DNA of 64,000 nucleotides from Pseudomonas sp. B21-028 (GTDB lineage: Bacteria; Pseudomonadota; Gammaproteobacteria; Pseudomonadales; Pseudomonadaceae). Every line of letters starts with the position of its first letter. Position 1 is the first letter of the stretch. The translations under genes and the position numbers were made by a program. Positions 10,495-20,280 of the stretch are shown in pieces. The stretch covers positions 5,146,001 to 5,210,000 of the forward strand of contig NZ_CP087184.1 in NCBI RefSeq assembly GCF_024749045.1, given 5' to 3'. The notes beneath the pieces were generated by a model that did no database searches, was not told the origin of the DNA, and was given only the letters and a program-made list of their open reading frames with translations.

Positions 10495-11268
10495 ATGCCG
10501 ATGAATCACTCACCCAGCGTATTACTGGTATTGCATGACGTGGCACCGCAAACCTGGCCCGACTACCAACCCTTCGTCGAAGCCGTTGACGCACTCGGTC
10601 ATGTACCGATGACCTGGCTGGTGGTGCCGGACTTCCATCACACCAACGCGCTGGACGATCACCCGGGTTTCCGGCGCCTGCTCGACAGCCGGGTCGCGCG
10701 CGGCGACGAATTGGTGCTCCACGGCTATTACCATTGCGACGACGGCCCACCGGCCCTTCACCCCAGGGACTGGTTCATGCGCCGGGTCTACACTCATGAA
10801 GGCGAGTTCTATTCGCTTTCCGAGGAGGCCGCCCTCGCCCGCCTGCGCGCCGGGATCGAAACCTTTGAGCGTTACCAATGGCCGCTGGAGGGCTTCGTCG
10901 CCCCGGCCTGGTTGATGAGCGAAGGTACGCGCCGAGCCTTGCGCCAGTTGCCGCTGAGCTATACCAGCGACACTCGGCATCTTTATCGCCTGCCGGATTT
11001 CACCCCGATCGACGCCCCGGGGCTGGTCTGGAGCGCCCGCAGCGCCTGGCGCCGCGGCTTGTCGAAAGTCATTAGCGATCAACGCGAACAACACTGGCGA
11101 AAGGAACAGGTGATTCGCCTGGGCCTGCATCCGGTGGACATGCGTCACCGGTTTTCCCGGGACTATTGGTTGCGAACCCTTGAGCGCCTGCTCGACGACG
11201 GTCGCGTACCGATGACCAAGGCCGGGTGGCTCGCCACCCAAGGCCTGCGGCTCAGCCGCGCTGCATGA
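10495..11268 (+). CDS. DUF2334 polysaccharide-deacetylase-like protein
   Basis: The protein of about 257 residues contains LLVLHDVAPQTWPDYQPF near its start, ELVLHGYYHCDD, and GFVAPAWLMSEGTRRAL, the pattern of DUF2334 members of the NodB-like (CE4) fold, in which HD and HG-x-H residues bind a metal. No signal peptide is seen, so it may act in the cytoplasm. It starts just after the glycosyltransferase stop (ATG at 10495, or 10501; both have purine-rich sites) and its TGA overlaps the next start as ATGA. It probably deacetylates a product of the operon. Confidence 0.82.
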   Translation: MPMNHSPSVLLVLHDVAPQTWPDYQPFVEAVDALGHVPMTWLVVPDFHHTNALDDHPGFRRLLDSRVARGDELVLHGYYHCDDGPPALHPRDWFMRRVYTHEGEFYSLSEEAALARLRAGIETFERYQWPLEGFVAPAWLMSEGTRRALRQLPLSYTSDTRHLYRLPDFTPIDAPGLVWSARSAWRRGLSKVISDQREQHWRKEQVIRLGLHPVDMRHRFSRDYWLRTLERLLDDGRVPMTKAGWLATQGLRLSRAA

Positions 11269-12260
11269 AGCGGCTGATCTGGCTGGCTGCGGCGCTGCTC
11301 ACGGCGCTGTTGGTGCCGCTGCTGGTGGGTGGCGGGGAAATGTGGTCACGGGTGCAGCGGTTTCCCATGTCTCTGCTGTTGAGCATGCTGGGCATGATCG
11401 GGCTGTGCTGGACGCTGAACGCCGTGCGCCTGCGGCTGTTGCTGGGGGAACAACGTGGGTGCATCGGCGGGCTGAAAAGCATCGGTGTGGTGATGTCCAC
11501 CGAGTTCGCCATGTGCGCAACACCCGGCGGCAGCGGCGGGCCGTTGACGCTGATGGCCCTGCTGGCCCGCAACGGCGTGCGCCCGGCCCACGCCAGCGCG
11601 GTGTTCGCCATGGACCAGTTGAGCGACCTGCTGTTCTTCCTCTGCGCCCTGGTGGGCATCCTGCTGTATGCGCTGTTCCAGAATCTCAGCCAGCGCATGG
11701 AATGGATGCTGGCGCTGAGCGCGTTTTCGCTGTTTGGCGGGCTGATCGGCTGTGCCTTGGTAGCTCGCTACCATCGCCGGCTGATCCTGCTGGGCGCCAG
11801 GCTGCTGCGACATCTGCGCGTGAAAGCCACTACCCGCCGCCGCTGGGGGCGCAAGATCCTGAATTTCCTGGCGGCGTTCACCGCGACGCTGAAACTGCCA
11901 CGGCAGACGCTCTTCCAGGTATTCGGCCTGACCTGCCTGCACTGGGCCCTGCGCTATAGCGTGCTCTACCTGGCGCTGAAAGGGTTGGGGGCGGATCTGC
12001 AATGGGCCTGGAGTTTCCTGGTCCAGATGCTGTCCCTCAGCGCGGGACAATTCAGCCTGCTACCCGGCGGCGCCGGGGCCGCGGAGGTGACATCGGCCGC
12101 GCTGCTAGCGCCCATGGTGGGCAAGTCCACCGCAGCGGCGGCAATTCTGATCTGGCGGGCAGTGACCTATTACTTCTATCTGGTGGCCGGCGGGCCGGTG
12201 TTCTTCCTGATGGTGGGGCGTCCGTTGATCAAGAAGCTGATGAAGCTGAGACAAGCTTGA
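11265..12260 (+). CDS. Lysylphosphatidylglycerol synthase-TM / flippase-like membrane protein
   Basis: The 331-residue polytopic protein starts MKRLIWLAAALLTALLVPLL at the ATG overlapping the previous stop. It has about eight hydrophobic helices, a NAVRLRLLL motif near residue 48, TPGGSGGPLTLMALLARNGV, and FSLLPGGAGAAEVTSAALLA, all typical of the LPG_synthase_TM (UPF0104) family related to the MprF flippase domain. It lacks a lysyl transferase domain. With the two upstream genes it forms a translationally coupled operon, suggesting that it flips or anchors a glycosylated lipid. Confidence 0.85.
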   Translation: MKRLIWLAAALLTALLVPLLVGGGEMWSRVQRFPMSLLLSMLGMIGLCWTLNAVRLRLLLGEQRGCIGGLKSIGVVMSTEFAMCATPGGSGGPLTLMALLARNGVRPAHASAVFAMDQLSDLLFFLCALVGILLYALFQNLSQRMEWMLALSAFSLFGGLIGCALVARYHRRLILLGARLLRHLRVKATTRRRWGRKILNFLAAFTATLKLPRQTLFQVFGLTCLHWALRYSVLYLALKGLGADLQWAWSFLVQMLSLSAGQFSLLPGGAGAAEVTSAALLAPMVGKSTAAAAILIWRAVTYYFYLVAGGPVFFLMVGRPLIKKLMKLRQA

Positions 12261-12273
12261 AACAGTCGATTGC

Positions 12274-12438
12274 CTACTCGGCATCGTCCTGGGGATGGGT
12301 CTGTTGCCACAGTTCGGCGGCGTCGGGAAACTCCGTGCCGTCCTCCGGCCCCAGCTCTTCGGGATCGTAGCGGCTCAGGCAACCCTCACCGAGGGTGGCC
12401 GGGGCTTTGGAGGTGGCTTTGTCCAGTGGGTCGGTCAT
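12274..12438 (-). CDS. Small acidic conserved-looking protein, function unknown
   Basis: A 54-residue frame starts MTDPLDKATSKAPATLGEGC at the ATG 12436-12438 with GATGAGG seven bases upstream, and ends in an acidic tail. It converges on the flippase-like gene with 13 bases between stops. I do not recognise a domain. A good ribosome site and its fit in an otherwise empty gap argue for a real gene. Confidence 0.6.
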   Translation of the reverse strand: MTDPLDKATSKAPATLGEGCLSRYDPEELGPEDGTEFPDAAELWQQTHPQDDAE

Positions 12439-12496
12439 GGCGTGCCTCATCATGAAAAGAGCCCTGTCCGTTAAATAACAGACAACACAGAACTTT

Positions 12497-12625
12497 GTGG
12501 CGAGGGGATTTATCCCCGCTGGGCTGCGCAGCAGCCCCAAGATAATCAATCGGCCCGCCTGACACACCGAGGTGTCGATTTTAGGGCCGCTTCGCGCCCC
12601 AGCGGGGATAAATCCCCTCGCCACA
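12497..12625. repeat. Type B palindromic repeat (about 130 bp)
   Basis: GTGGCGAGGGGATTTATCCC at the left end is inverted at the right end as GGGATAAATCCCCTCGCCAC. Inside each arm a second palindrome (GGGCTGCGCAGCAGCCC left, GGGCCGCTTCGCGCCC right) flanks a centre containing CCTGACACACCGAG. Five more copies lie in this window. Confidence 0.9.
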
Positions 12626-12667
12626 GGTGCGCGGGTTTATCCCCATTGTTGATCGCCAGCCGTTCGG

Positions 12668-13516
<849 letters not shown>

Positions 13517-13810
13517 TAGAGAACTCCAGAACTTCGCAAAGGCGGCCATTCTAGCCATTGCGCAGCAAAACTGCAGTATTGATGACAGGCCGAGCGCCTT
13601 CGGGCAGCGAGCAGGGCGAGTCAGGGGCAAGCGCTTATATTGTGAACGGATGTGAAAACCCGTGAAGGTATTTAACTGCAAGGCCCTGTTCTGTGGGCTG
13701 GCACTAAGTAATTAAATAAAAGCCTGCTTAAATGTTTACTTGATGAAACTGTCTGATTACTATTGCCACACTGTCTCCTTGTCCGCAGCGTCCTACATAA
13801 GGTAGTCCCC
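13517..13810. promoter_or_regulatory. Divergent purU / mvaT intergenic region
   Basis: The 294 bases become markedly AT-rich towards mvaT (13700-13770), as expected of a promoter under MvaT/H-NS autoregulation. I cannot assign a -35/-10 pair with confidence. AAGG sits about nine bases before the mvaT ATG. Confidence 0.4.
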
Positions 13811-14191
13811 ATGTCCTTGATCACTGAATACAACGCTACAAAACAAGCCATTGAAGAACTGCAACAGCGTCTGGCCGACCTGTCCAAAGACGATAAATTG
13901 CAAAAAGAATTGGAATTCGAAGGCAAACTGCGCACTCTGATGGGCGAATATTCCAAGTCCCTGCGCGACATCATTGGTCTGCTGGATCCAGAAGCCAAGT
14001 CGGGTAAAGCACCTCGTGGCGGCGCCGTGAAAACTACCGGCACCAAACGCGCTCGCAAAGTTAAGCAATACAAAAACCCGCACAACGGCGAAGTCATCGA
14101 AACCAAAGGTGGCAACCACAAGACTCTGAAAGAGTGGAAAGCCAAGTGGGGCGGTGACGTGGTTGAAGGCTGGGCAACCCTGCTGGGCTAA
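13811..14191 (+). CDS. mvaT: Xenogeneic silencer MvaT (H-NS family)
   Basis: MvaT coats AT-rich, often foreign DNA and silences it. The 126-residue protein begins MSLITEYNATKQAIEELQQR, a coiled-coil oligomerisation region, followed by the linker and the DNA-binding end RARKVKQYKNPHNGEVIETK GGNHKTLKEWKAKWG, which includes the AT-hook-like R-G-N type minor-groove segment (K-G-G-N). This matches MvaT rather than MvaU. As I recall from P. aeruginosa, mvaT is next to sbcB, as here. The AT-rich stretches near 29 kb and 54 kb are plausible targets. Confidence 0.97.
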   Translation: MSLITEYNATKQAIEELQQRLADLSKDDKLQKELEFEGKLRTLMGEYSKSLRDIIGLLDPEAKSGKAPRGGAVKTTGTKRARKVKQYKNPHNGEVIETKGGNHKTLKEWKAKWGGDVVEGWATLLG

Positions 14192-14223
14192 GCCTCGCCA
14201 GGTCCAGCGTGCTCGACGCACAT

Positions 14224-14251
14224 AAAAACGCCAGCCATTGCTGGCGTTTTT
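14224..14251 (+). terminator. Terminator between mvaT and sbcB
   Basis: AACGCCAGC-CATT-GCTGGCGTT forms a 9-bp stem flanked by AAAA on the left and TTTT on the right, so it can act in both directions between these convergent genes. Confidence 0.9.
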
Positions 14252-14281
14252 CATGCCTGTGTTTTTTCACTTCATCGCCAT

Positions 14282-15709
14282 TCAAAGGCTTAAACGTTTG
14301 CGCAGTTGCTGGCTGTAACCTTGCCACTCCATAAGCACCTCTCGCTGCAATGGCGTGGAAAGCGCCAGCCATTCTCCCATCGCCTCATCAAACCTTTCCA
14401 AGGTATTGGGTGCGCCCCATTGCGGTGATGACAGGCGTTGCTGGCAGAACAGCCTCCAGCGCCCCTGCTCTTCCGGATTCAAGGTATCTGGAAAGTTACG
14501 CGCACGATATCGGAACAATAATTCCGGCAAACGCTCATCATCGAAAGGCCAGCGTTCTTGTGCCAAATGAGCCGGATCCGCCATGCGCACTTGTTCACAT
14601 AAACGACGATCGCGATCACCGAGGAAGCCTGTGTATAACTGTTGCTCGGGGTCCTCGCTGGCGGTGAAATCCTCGCGGCCATAAATAGCCTGAAGTTTAT
14701 CCTGCCAAACTTGCCGGGCATCACTTAGCTGCAACGCCCGTTGCTGCAGTCCATCCATGTCCAGTTGCAATCGCTGCCGGTCCTCGGCACGCAGCACCGA
14801 CAGCGGCGCGACCACCGGACATTTATTGATATGAATGAGTTTGAGGGGCACTGGCAACTCTCCCTCGAGCAGTTCGTCGCGGCGGGTATATAAACGCTGC
14901 CGCAAGATATCCGCATCGTGGTCCAACAACCCTTGGGGATCCAGGTGCAGGTCGCAGACAATCAGGGCATTGCGGTTCTTCGGATGCCAGGCCAGTGGCA
15001 AAACCACACCGATGTAGTTTCGAGCGGCCGAGAAGCGCCCGGAGACATGCACCATTGGCTGCAACAGGCGGATCTGGTCCATCACCTTCTGCTTGCTGCG
15101 CAACTGGAACAGCCAGTCGTAGAGCCTGGGTTGCTTCTGGCGGATCAGGCGAGCCAGGGCAATCGTTGCGCGCACGTCCGACAATGCGTCGTGAGCCTGG
15201 CCATGGTCGATGCCATTGGCGGCGGTCAGGCGCTCGAGCTTGAGGGTGACCCGGCCGTCCTCTTGCGGCCAGGCAATACCATCGGGGCGCAGCGCATAGG
15301 CCGCACGGACCAGGTCGATCAAGTCCCAACGGCTGTTGCCACCCTGCCACTCCCGCGCATACGGGTCGAAAAAATTCCGATAAAGGCTGTAGCGGGTCAT
15401 TTCATCGTCGAAACGCAGGGTGTTGTACCCGGCGCCACAGGTACCGGGCGCGGCCAGTTGCTGGTGGACACGGGTCATGAAATCGGCTTCGCTCAAGCCT
15501 TTTTCAGCCAGGCACGTCGGGGTGATTCCCGTAATGGCACAAGCCGCCGGATGAGGCAGGATGTCATCGCTCGGCAGGCAATACAGGTTCACCGGTTCGT
15601 CGATTTCATTGAGTTCGAAATCAGTACGGATGCCCGCTACCTGCAAGGGCCGGTCACAACGCGGATCGATGCCGGTGGTTTCGTAGTCGTACCAGAAGAT
15701 GGAGGTCAC
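14282..15709 (-). CDS. sbcB: Exodeoxyribonuclease I SbcB
   Basis: ExoI degrades single-stranded DNA 3' to 5' in recombination and mismatch repair. I start it at the GTG 15707-15709 (VTSIFWYDYETTGIDPRCDR), with AGGA upstream, which gives 475 residues, the usual length. The DEDDh active site is visible: D-x-E in YDYETTG, the middle Asp in NTLRFDDEMT/SRWDLID, and HDALSDVRATIALARL. The C-terminal ExoI SH3-like and helical domains follow. It converges on mvaT. Confidence 0.96.
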   Translation of the reverse strand: MTSIFWYDYETTGIDPRCDRPLQVAGIRTDFELNEIDEPVNLYCLPSDDILPHPAACAITGITPTCLAEKGLSEADFMTRVHQQLAAPGTCGAGYNTLRFDDEMTRYSLYRNFFDPYAREWQGGNSRWDLIDLVRAAYALRPDGIAWPQEDGRVTLKLERLTAANGIDHGQAHDALSDVRATIALARLIRQKQPRLYDWLFQLRSKQKVMDQIRLLQPMVHVSGRFSAARNYIGVVLPLAWHPKNRNALIVCDLHLDPQGLLDHDADILRQRLYTRRDELLEGELPVPLKLIHINKCPVVAPLSVLRAEDRQRLQLDMDGLQQRALQLSDARQVWQDKLQAIYGREDFTASEDPEQQLYTGFLGDRDRRLCEQVRMADPAHLAQERWPFDDERLPELLFRYRARNFPDTLNPEEQGRWRLFCQQRLSSPQWGAPNTLERFDEAMGEWLALSTPLQREVLMEWQGYSQQLRKRLSL

Positions 15710-15895
15710 GGGCTGTTCCTGGGCAAAAGACTGGCGAAGTCTAGGGGGTCCCACCCGGCTTCGGCCAGTGGTCCGGGGATTGAATCACGTCACGATCCAT
15801 AAAATGACATACATAGTTGTATCGTTTGCCCGCACGAAGGCTGCTAGCATCTGCCGGAATTGAATGTTCGAACCGGCCCATCACTCAGGTTGCCC

Positions 15896-16621
15896 ATGCT
15901 CGAGACACCAGCACTGCAAAGGACCGCGACGCTGCCCCCGCCACTGGACACGCGGTATCAGGTCGAGACGCCCGAAGGCATCGACCTGCCACTGCGCCCG
16001 GCGGGGTTGATACCCCGCGCGCTGGCTTTTGCCATCGACCTGGGAATACGGGGGCTGATCCTGGGTTTTCTGTTCGGCATCCTCGCGTTTTTCGGTGACC
16101 TGGGTATCGGCCTGGGCTCCATCCTGCTGTTCGTGATCAGTTGGTGGTACATGGTGCTGTTCGAGGTATTGCACCAAGGGTGCTCTCCCGGCAAGCAAAT
16201 GATGGGGTTGCGGGTGGTACAGGACGACGGCCGTCCCATCGGCTGGTCCGCCTCGCTGATCCGCAACCTGCTGCGTTTCGTCGACATGCTGCCCTTCGGC
16301 TACACCTTCGGGGCGATCAGTTGCCTGCAGCACCCGGCGTTCAAGCGCCTGGGCGACCTGGCGGCCGGCACGCTGGTGGTGTATCGCGAGCAACCGGTCA
16401 AGCGCCCCGCCCTGCCATCAGTACTGCCGGTACGCCCACCCTTTGCCCTGAGCCTGAACGAGCAACGCGCGGTGCTCGGTTTCGCCGAGCGCCAGGCCGA
16501 ACTGTCCCAAGCCAGAGTCAACGAACTGGCGACCATCCTGGCTGCCCCCCTGAACGTCCAGCCACCGCGAGCCGTGGCCGAACTCAATGGCATCGCCCGC
16601 GGCCTGCTGGGGCCGACATGA
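15896..16621 (+). CDS. RDD family membrane protein
   Basis: The 241-residue protein has the RDD hallmark (R-ALAFAIDLGIRGLI, residues about 38-55, with the conserved Arg and Asp), several transmembrane helices, SPGKQMMGLRVVQDDGRPIG, and an RxxxxxxD helix (LRFVDMLPFGYTFG). The C-terminal tail is soluble. I start it at the ATG 15896 behind AGGT. It is the first gene of a six-gene operon with SpoIIM, DUF4129, DUF4350, MoxR and DUF58 genes; its stop overlaps the next start as ATGA. The family's role, possibly ion transport, is not settled. Confidence 0.88.
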   Translation: MLETPALQRTATLPPPLDTRYQVETPEGIDLPLRPAGLIPRALAFAIDLGIRGLILGFLFGILAFFGDLGIGLGSILLFVISWWYMVLFEVLHQGCSPGKQMMGLRVVQDDGRPIGWSASLIRNLLRFVDMLPFGYTFGAISCLQHPAFKRLGDLAAGTLVVYREQPVKRPALPSVLPVRPPFALSLNEQRAVLGFAERQAELSQARVNELATILAAPLNVQPPRAVAELNGIARGLLGPT

Positions 16622-17592
16622 AGCAAAGCCTGTTCGAAAGCCGTCACCAAGGGGAATGGGACCAGCTGTCCCGGCAACTCGATCAACTGGAGCGCAGCCG
16701 CAACGTGCCCCAGAGCAGCGATTTTCCCCACGCCTACCGCCGGCTCTGCCAGCACCTGGCATTGGCCCAGGCGCGGGGCTACAGCAGCCTGCTGGTCGAT
16801 ACCCTGCAACAACTTGCGTTGCGCGGACACCAGCAGCTCTACCGTGACCGCAGCCGGCCGTCGGCCAGCCTTTCGACGTTCATCCTGTTCGGTTTTCCCC
16901 GCCTGGTACGTGAACAATGGCGCTTCGTGCTGGCGGCCAGCCTGATGTTCCTCGGCAGCCTGGCCGGCATCGGGCTGCTGGTCTATCTGTTTCCGGACCT
17001 TGTCTATAGCGTGATGGATGCCGAAGAGATCAGCCAGATCCGCAGCATGTACGACCCGGCTGCCGGCCACCTGGGGCGCTCGATCGAGCGGGCGGCCAGC
17101 GAAGACTGGGCCATGTTCGGCTACTACATCATGCATAACATCGGCATCGCTTTTCAGACGTTTGCCAGCGGCATGATGTTTGGCCTGGGCAGTGCCTTCT
17201 TCCTTTTTTTCAATGGCCTGACCATTGGCGCGATCGCCGGGCACCTGACCCAGATCGGTTCCGGAGGCACCTTCTGGTCGTTCGTGATCGGGCATGGCGC
17301 CTTCGAACTCACCGCCATCAGCCTGGCCGGCGCCGCAGGCCTGCAACTGGGCTGGGCATTGATCGCGCCGGGACGCCTCACCCGGGGCGAAGCCCTGCGG
17401 CTCGCCGCGGGCAAAAGCGTGTCGATGATCGGCGGGGTCATGCTGTTCCTGCTCCTTGCCGCGTTCATCGAAGCGTATTGGTCCTCCAGCAGCGTGTCCC
17501 CCACCGTCAAATACACCGTCGGCGCCTTGCTGTGGCTGCTGGTGGTCAGTTACCTGCTGTTTGCCGGACGGATACGCCATGCGGCTGAGTGA
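16618..17592 (+). CDS. SpoIIM-type (stage II sporulation protein M domain) membrane protein
   Basis: The 324-residue protein begins MKQSLFESRHQGEWDQLSRQ, a soluble helical part, followed by about five to six hydrophobic helices including FGYYIMHNIGIAFQTFASGM and FVIGHGAFELTAISLAGAAG, the signature of SpoIIM-like (DUF95) proteins. In this non-sporulating lineage the family accompanies RDD, MoxR and DUF58 genes. It overlaps the RDD stop by four bases and the next start by 14, indicating translational coupling. Confidence 0.88.
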   Translation: MKQSLFESRHQGEWDQLSRQLDQLERSRNVPQSSDFPHAYRRLCQHLALAQARGYSSLLVDTLQQLALRGHQQLYRDRSRPSASLSTFILFGFPRLVREQWRFVLAASLMFLGSLAGIGLLVYLFPDLVYSVMDAEEISQIRSMYDPAAGHLGRSIERAASEDWAMFGYYIMHNIGIAFQTFASGMMFGLGSAFFLFFNGLTIGAIAGHLTQIGSGGTFWSFVIGHGAFELTAISLAGAAGLQLGWALIAPGRLTRGEALRLAAGKSVSMIGGVMLFLLLAAFIEAYWSSSSVSPTVKYTVGALLWLLVVSYLLFAGRIRHAAE

Positions 17593-19117
17593 TGCCACCG
17601 TTGCCATCCGTCCCCGTACCGCCTGGGAAGCCATGGACCTGGGCGTGCTGATGAGCCAGCAGCACCGACGGCTATTGATGACCAGTTGGGCCATTGTCAC
17701 GCTGCCGATCTACGCGCTGCTGTGCCTGTTGTTGTGGGACTCGCCGTCCCTGGTCGTGTTGGTGTTCTGGTGGTTGAAACCGGCCTTCGACCGCTTGCCG
17801 CTGTACATCCTGTCCAAAGCGCTGTTCGGCGAAACGCCGACCCTGAAGCAGGCCTTGCGCCAGTGGCCCGCGGTGCTCAAGCCGCAATTGTTCGCCAGCC
17901 TGACCTGGCGGCGCCTGAGCCTGAGTCGCAGCTTCCTGATGCCGGTGGTGCAACTCGAAGGACTCGCCGGGAATGCGCGAGGGCTGCGCCTGCAAGTGTT
18001 GCTGCAACGCAACGGCCGCGCGGCGCGGTGGCTGACGGTGATCGGCGTGCACCTGGAGACCGTCTTGTGGTTCGGCCTGATGGCCCTGTTCTATATGTTC
18101 ATACCGCAACAGGTCGAACTGGAATGGGATTGGCAGAAGCTGGTCGCAGCGACCGAGCACGACTGGTTGTGGTTCGAGCACTTGGTGAACGTCTTGTACC
18201 CCCTGCTGCTGATCATCTGGGAGCCGATATACGTCGCCTGCGGTTTCAGCCTCTACCTGAATCGGCGCACGATCCTTGAGGCCTGGGACATTGAACTGGT
18301 GTTCCGGCGACTGCGCCAGCGCCTGAGCAGCGCAGCCCCGGTGCTAATGCTGCTGGCGCTGCTCCTGCTGCCGCCGGCGCCCCCGGCCTGGGCCGACGAA
18401 GACAGCAGCGCCCCCGACAGCCCGCGCCTGCTCAACCAGCCCCTGACCAGCGAGGCCTCCAGGGACAGCATCAAGGCGATCCTCGAAGCCCCACCGTTCA
18501 AGAACCCGGAAACCGTCACCCGCTATCGTTTCGGCGAAGGCACCACCGAACCCACCGAAGCCAAGGAAACGCCGGGCTGGTTCAAGGCATTGTTCCAATG
18601 GTTGGGCCACCAGCGCTACGAATCTGCCGCCGCGCTGATCCAGGTCCTGCTCTGGGCCACTCTGGCGGGAGCGATTGCCTGGCTGGTCTGGCGCTACCGT
18701 GAACACTTCCAGGCCCTGGGCCAGCGTCGACCGACAAAACGGTCGCCCGTGGAACGACCGGCACCGCCCCGGATGTTCGGCCTGGATATTCGCGAAGAGA
18801 GTCTGCCGGACGACGTGGCGGCCCGCGTCGAGCAACTGTGGAGCAGTGATCCTCGTGACGCCCTGGGCCTGCTGTATCGGGCCTTGCTCAGCCGGTTGCA
18901 TCATCAGTTCGGCGTTGCCTTGAAACCGGCCGATACCGAAGGCCAGGTGCTGCAGCGGGTCGAACAGCTCCAGCACGAAAACCTGCTGGCGTTCAGCAAA
19001 CACCTGACCCTGCACTGGCAGAACATTGCCTATGGACACCGCACTCCGCCCCCGGATTTGCAGCGGGAGCTATGCGACGGCTGGCGCGGCTTGTTCGACA
19101 CGGGAGTATCCCGATGA
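17579..19117 (+). CDS. DUF4129 domain membrane protein
   Basis: The 512-residue protein has several N-terminal membrane helices (about 35-65 and 160-220), a proline-rich periplasmic stretch (ALLLLPPAPPAWADEDSSAP), another helix near 370, and a C-terminal DUF4129 domain (DPRDALGLLYRALLSRLHHQ ... FSKHLTLHWQNIAYGHRTPP). The start at 17579 overlaps the SpoIIM gene by 14 bases. Known genomic company with MoxR ATPases and DUF58 proteins suggests a membrane complex; no enzymatic activity is known to me. Confidence 0.85.
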   Translation: MRLSDATVAIRPRTAWEAMDLGVLMSQQHRRLLMTSWAIVTLPIYALLCLLLWDSPSLVVLVFWWLKPAFDRLPLYILSKALFGETPTLKQALRQWPAVLKPQLFASLTWRRLSLSRSFLMPVVQLEGLAGNARGLRLQVLLQRNGRAARWLTVIGVHLETVLWFGLMALFYMFIPQQVELEWDWQKLVAATEHDWLWFEHLVNVLYPLLLIIWEPIYVACGFSLYLNRRTILEAWDIELVFRRLRQRLSSAAPVLMLLALLLLPPAPPAWADEDSSAPDSPRLLNQPLTSEASRDSIKAILEAPPFKNPETVTRYRFGEGTTEPTEAKETPGWFKALFQWLGHQRYESAAALIQVLLWATLAGAIAWLVWRYREHFQALGQRRPTKRSPVERPAPPRMFGLDIREESLPDDVAARVEQLWSSDPRDALGLLYRALLSRLHHQFGVALKPADTEGQVLQRVEQLQHENLLAFSKHLTLHWQNIAYGHRTPPPDLQRELCDGWRGLFDTGVSR

Positions 19118-20280
19118 ACCGCCGCGCAGGGTGGCTGCTCACGATACTGATCGTCGTCGCGCTGGTGGGGGCGCTGGCCATGTACCTCTACCGGAACGCG
19201 GTGCCCTATCAGGAAACCGTCGATTACGGCCCGTCCCCCGAGGCCCAGGCCAATCCCTACCTGGCGGCCGAGCATTTCCTGCGCCAGCAGGGTGTGGAGG
19301 TCGAGCACGCCAACAACCTGGACGTCCTGCCTACCCTGGAACCCCGTCAGCGTACCCTGTTGCTGCTGGGTGAACGGACGAACATGACGCCACGGCAGGT
19401 CGACCAGTTGATGAACTGGACCCGTGCCGGTGGCCGCCTGCTGTTCGTGGCCGAAGCCTTGTGGGATGACAGCACCGGCAGCAGCGGCGACCTGCTGCTG
19501 GACCGCGTGCAACTGCACCAGCTCCTGAGCAAGGATCTCAAGGAGCCGTCCCCCGAGCTGATCAAGGATCCCTACCCCGAGCTGACCAAGTTGTACCTGG
19601 AAGACGAAGAGGCACCCGCCTATGTCGGCTTCGACACCGACTTTCACCTCGAAGACCCGAAGAACCTCGCCCAGGCCTGGGCCAACAGCGCGCTGTCGAC
19701 CCACATGATGCAGCTGAAACACGGCCAGGGCTCGATCACCGTGATCACCGACGCCGAGCTGTGGAAGAACGACCAGATCGAGCAGTACGACAACGCCTGG
19801 CTGCTCTGGTACCTGAGCGCCGACAGCACCGTCACCTTGCTGTTCAATATCGACCACGACAGCCTGCTGATCCTGCTGCTGCGTTATTTTCCCCAGGCAC
19901 TGGTGGCGCTGGCGGCCTTGATCGCCCTTTGGCTCTGGCGCTCGGCGATACGCCACGGCCCGCTGCAACAACCGGCTTCCAAGGCCCGGCGCCAGCTGGA
20001 AGAACATGTGCAGGCCAGCGCCGGGTTCCATCTGCGGCACAACGGCCGGCAGCATCTATTGCAGGCCTTGCGACAGGACGTGCTGCGCCGGGCGCGGCAT
20101 CGTCATCCCGGCTTCGAACAACTGGCCGTCGCCGAACAGTGGCAAGTGCTTGCACGGCTCAGCCGCCAATCCACCCGGGCCATCAGCCAGGCCTTGAGCC
20201 CCCGGCCGAAACAGCGCATGTCCAGCGCCGAGTTCTGCCGCCAGGTCGCCCATCTGCAAACCCTCAGGAATGCCTTATGA
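19114..20280 (+). CDS. DUF4350 domain protein, membrane anchored
   Basis: The 388-residue protein has an N-terminal anchor (GWLLTILIVVALVGALAMYL), a GATase-like DUF4350 region with YLAAEHFLRQQGVEVEH and LLLLGERTNMTPRQVDQLMN, and a second hydrophobic helix near 250-275 followed by a cytoplasmic basic tail. GGAG precedes the ATG, which overlaps the previous TGA (ATGA). The next gene starts at an ATGA overlapping this stop. Such proteins are thought to bind, not hydrolyse, ligands; that is inference from the fold. Confidence 0.85.
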   Translation: MNRRAGWLLTILIVVALVGALAMYLYRNAVPYQETVDYGPSPEAQANPYLAAEHFLRQQGVEVEHANNLDVLPTLEPRQRTLLLLGERTNMTPRQVDQLMNWTRAGGRLLFVAEALWDDSTGSSGDLLLDRVQLHQLLSKDLKEPSPELIKDPYPELTKLYLEDEEAPAYVGFDTDFHLEDPKNLAQAWANSALSTHMMQLKHGQGSITVITDAELWKNDQIEQYDNAWLLWYLSADSTVTLLFNIDHDSLLILLLRYFPQALVALAALIALWLWRSAIRHGPLQQPASKARRQLEEHVQASAGFHLRHNGRQHLLQALRQDVLRRARHRHPGFEQLAVAEQWQVLARLSRQSTRAISQALSPRPKQRMSSAEFCRQVAHLQTLRNAL

